The position numbers were made by a program, and so were the translations under genes. Shown here piece after piece: positions 61,916-64,000 of a DNA stretch of 64,000 bases (position 1 is its first letter; each line of letters begins with the position of its first letter). Below the pieces are notes generated by a model. That model worked only from the letters and a program-made list of their open reading frames with translations. It was not told the origin of the DNA and did not search any database. Source of the DNA: Bacteroides sp. 51 (GTDB taxonomy: Bacteria > Bacteroidota > Bacteroidia > Bacteroidales > Bacteroidaceae); assembly GCF_010500965.1 (NCBI RefSeq), contig NZ_QVMI01000026.1, positions 40,465 to 104,464 of the forward strand, in the 5' to 3' direction.

Positions 61916-63835
61916 ATGAGGAAAATACTTTCGATTTTATCAATTGCTTTGTTCCTGGCCTTAAACTCGTGTAGCGAACACCCTGCGGAGTATACGGAGC
62001 CTGTGCCTGAACCCAAAGTTGATATGGCTTCTCTTTCGGGGAGGCAGGTGCAAGCCGGCCGGCTGATCGTTAAGTTGAAAGAAGAACCCTCTTCAACAGA
62101 AGCATTTACCCGTGCATCGGGCATTGATATCCGTAAAATGGAGCGTGTGTTTCCGCATGCCGGAGAGTTTGAGGAACGCTCTCGCGCTGCCGGGCTCCAT
62201 TTATGGTATGTCGTTGAGTATGACGAATCGGTAGCTACTACCCGTGCTGCCGGAGAATTATCGCTTCTTGATAATGTATCGGTGATTGAACCCGTTATCC
62301 CGGTCAGGAAAACGGGCTCCGGTACCTTCCGGAAGTTCAATGAAGGTGAAATAGCTCAGTTCAAACAAACATCCGAAAATTATATTTTCAACGACGCCTA
62401 TACCTATGCCCAGTGGAATTTTGAGAACAACGGCAGCCTGGAAGGTTCACTAGCAGGTGCCGATATCCGCCTGTTCGATGCCTGGGAGTTTACTACCGGC
62501 CACCCCGATGTGATTGTCTGCGTGGTAGATGGAGGTATTGATTATGCCCATGAGGACCTGGCGGCTAATATGTGGGTCAATAAAGCAGAGCAGAATGGTG
62601 TAGACAGCCACGATGACGATGCAAACGGCTATGCGGACGATATATATGGTTTTAATTTCGTTACCGGCAAAGCCATTGAACCCACCTTGCATGGCAGTCA
62701 TGTTGCCGGGATTATTGGTGCTGTAAATAATAACCATATCGGTGTGTCGGGCATTGCAGGTGGCGATGGCACTCCCGATAGTGGAGTCCGTTTGATGAAT
62801 TGCCAGATCTACCTTGATAATGAAGAAGGAGAGAAGTCGGCAACAAACTATTACGCTGCCGCTGCTATTAAATATGGTGCCGATAACGGCGCTGTGATTA
62901 GCCAGAACAGCTGGGGATTTGATGTCGGTACAGTATCTGCTACCCCTCAGCTCATCCAGGAAGCCATTGCTTATTTTATAACCAACGCCGGTATGGATAA
63001 ATCGGGCAATCAGGTTGGCCCCATGAAGGGCGGACTAGTTGTTTTTGCTGCCGGCAATGACGATGTAATGATTCCTACCTTCCCCGCATCAGATGACAAT
63101 GTAATATCTGTAGCTGCTATGGGGTTCAATTATAAAAGAGGTACCTATTCCAATTATGGCTCTACCGTCGACATCGTAGCCCCTGGTGGCGAGATTGGCT
63201 TCTCGGCATCTGCCGGCATTCTGAGTACCTGCGGCGGATGGAATGGCTCCGGGGTGGTGACCAATGCTTATTATTATATGGATGGCACTTCAATGGCCTG
63301 CCCTCACGTGTCCGGTGTAGCTGCTCTTCTTATATCTAAATATGGTGTGGAACAACGGGGATTGACGCCGGCTCAATTAAAAGAGATGCTTTATGCGTCT
63401 GTATATGACATCTCCGCATATAACCCCGGCTATCAGGGAATGCTTGGCATTGGCGCGCTGGACGCTTCAAAAGCCTTTCTTGGTGGTGTGATAATCCCTC
63501 CAACGCCTCCCGTGCTCTTAAAACCATTGCCTGATTTAGCCTTCTACAAAACCAATGATTCACGAACGTTGACGCTAAGCGATTACTTTGCATCTACCCA
63601 AGCAGATAGAGAATTAACCTTCCGGATATCAACAATATCAAACCTGGTGTCGCTGACGCTTACTGATAATCAGCTTAAAATCTCTTCAGTGGGGTATGGA
63701 AAGTCATCTGTAACCGTTACTGCTGTAGATTCCAGCGGATTGGAAACGGAAGCAATCCTCCTTGTGTCATGTTATTCCAGAACAGTCAGACCAGATAGGC
63801 CCGGCTTTTGGACTGAAGTGAATGATTTGGAATAG
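61916..63835 (+). CDS. S8 subtilisin-family peptidase lipoprotein
   Basis: A 639-residue lipoprotein (lipobox NSC, about Cys20). After a propeptide-like region with inhibitor-I9-like pattern (GRLIVKLKEEPSSTEAF, about 45-61), the peptidase domain has the full triad: Asp205 in VDGGIDYAHED, His259 in LHGSHVAG and Ser459 in GTSMACPHVSG. A C-terminal domain of about 100 residues (PLPDLAFYKTNDSRTLTLSD) is probably Ig- or cadherin-like. The protein is likely at the cell surface, with the preceding lipoprotein as possible partner. Substrate unknown. Confidence 0.93.
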   Translation: MRKILSILSIALFLALNSCSEHPAEYTEPVPEPKVDMASLSGRQVQAGRLIVKLKEEPSSTEAFTRASGIDIRKMERVFPHAGEFEERSRAAGLHLWYVVEYDESVATTRAAGELSLLDNVSVIEPVIPVRKTGSGTFRKFNEGEIAQFKQTSENYIFNDAYTYAQWNFENNGSLEGSLAGADIRLFDAWEFTTGHPDVIVCVVDGGIDYAHEDLAANMWVNKAEQNGVDSHDDDANGYADDIYGFNFVTGKAIEPTLHGSHVAGIIGAVNNNHIGVSGIAGGDGTPDSGVRLMNCQIYLDNEEGEKSATNYYAAAAIKYGADNGAVISQNSWGFDVGTVSATPQLIQEAIAYFITNAGMDKSGNQVGPMKGGLVVFAAGNDDVMIPTFPASDDNVISVAAMGFNYKRGTYSNYGSTVDIVAPGGEIGFSASAGILSTCGGWNGSGVVTNAYYYMDGTSMACPHVSGVAALLISKYGVEQRGLTPAQLKEMLYASVYDISAYNPGYQGMLGIGALDASKAFLGGVIIPPTPPVLLKPLPDLAFYKTNDSRTLTLSDYFASTQADRELTFRISTISNLVSLTLTDNQLKISSVGYGKSSVTVTAVDSSGLETEAILLVSCYSRTVRPDRPGFWTEVNDLE

Positions 63836-63925
63836 TTGTTTTTGTGAGAGTCTATTTTTATGGCTCCTCATTATCAGCTCCTTATCTTTTTTCTTTCATT
63901 CTTCTTCAATTATTTCTTGTTATAA

Positions 63926-63957
63926 TTTGGTTTGTATTCCAAAAGTCTCTACTTTTG
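63926..63957 (+). promoter_or_regulatory. well-formed promoter reading out of the window
   Basis: TTTG (63926-63929), a 20-bp spacer and TACTTTTG (63950-63957) give a full Bacteroidota -33/-7 promoter. No start codon or RNA gene is visible in the 43 bases left, so the transcript continues beyond the window. Confidence 0.65.
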
Positions 63958-64000
63958 CACCCGCTTTGTGAGAGAACAAAGCCGGATGTTTTTGACAAAT

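Noticed and set aside
63958-64000. tRNA or rRNA gene start at the right edge
   Set aside because: A good promoter points there, but the 43 remaining bases show no tRNA or rRNA feature.

Overview
This 64 kb window looks like chromosomal DNA of a gut-type Bacteroidales, probably Bacteroides or Parabacteroides. The species is an inference. The support is a SusC/SusD polysaccharide locus with a hybrid two-component regulator, lipoproteins with short Cys lipoboxes, GldH, a fimbrillin-family lipoprotein, and promoters with the Bacteroidota -7 box TAnnTTTG. No rRNA, tRNA, phage, insertion sequence or CRISPR array was seen.

Layout. Positions 2-181 hold the 3' end of an unknown gene, followed by a repeat-rich gap. 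Positions 1104-24444 form a compact xyloglucan-type utilisation locus. A minus-strand operon encodes GH31 (with a PA14 insert), GH2 and GH3. Next come a 1351-residue hybrid two-component regulator and a plus-strand operon of SusC, SusD, two surface lipoproteins and a GH5 with two BACON domains. The set matches the backbone of the described B. ovatus xyloglucan locus without its GH43 and GH9 genes. The GH5 would cut the backbone outside the cell, SusC/D would import oligosaccharides, and GH31, GH2 and GH3 would remove xylose, galactose and glucose. Positions 24714-29388 carry a secreted phosphatase, a TonB-dependent receptor without a SusD partner, and two small exported proteins.

Positions 29490-35565 hold the most unusual gene set. 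It is a minus-strand run of an HPr-kinase-like protein, an S26-type peptidase, a PqqD-like protein, a nucleotidyltransferase-fold protein and an ABC exporter, followed by a CDGSH protein. Divergent to it are a stand-alone HTH regulator and a 23-codon ORF. This is the architecture of a peptide-modification and export (RiPP-like) system without an obvious precursor. The 23-codon ORF resembles the first part of a 74-residue peptide at 40055, which lies between an AraC regulator and a fimbrillin. Between them is a TPR/HTH regulator split by a frameshift. Positions 42649-43511 encode an AbiEii-type nucleotidyltransferase with a small partner. Positions 43533-59089 are core genes: ABC-F, M13 peptidase, purH, mreBCD-mrdA-rodA, gldH, ricT, holB and metF. 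Positions 60216-63835 encode a DUF4493-like lipoprotein and a subtilisin-family lipoprotein.

Non-coding structure stands out. Eight intergenic arrays are built from 20-23 bp units in strict register, several with a palindromic core. Their sequences mostly differ from site to site, but the design is the same. Two arrays sit between long inverted repeats. Several families of dispersed palindromic repeats are also present, and two of these lie in frame inside genes, in interdomain linkers of the hybrid regulator and the ABC-F protein.
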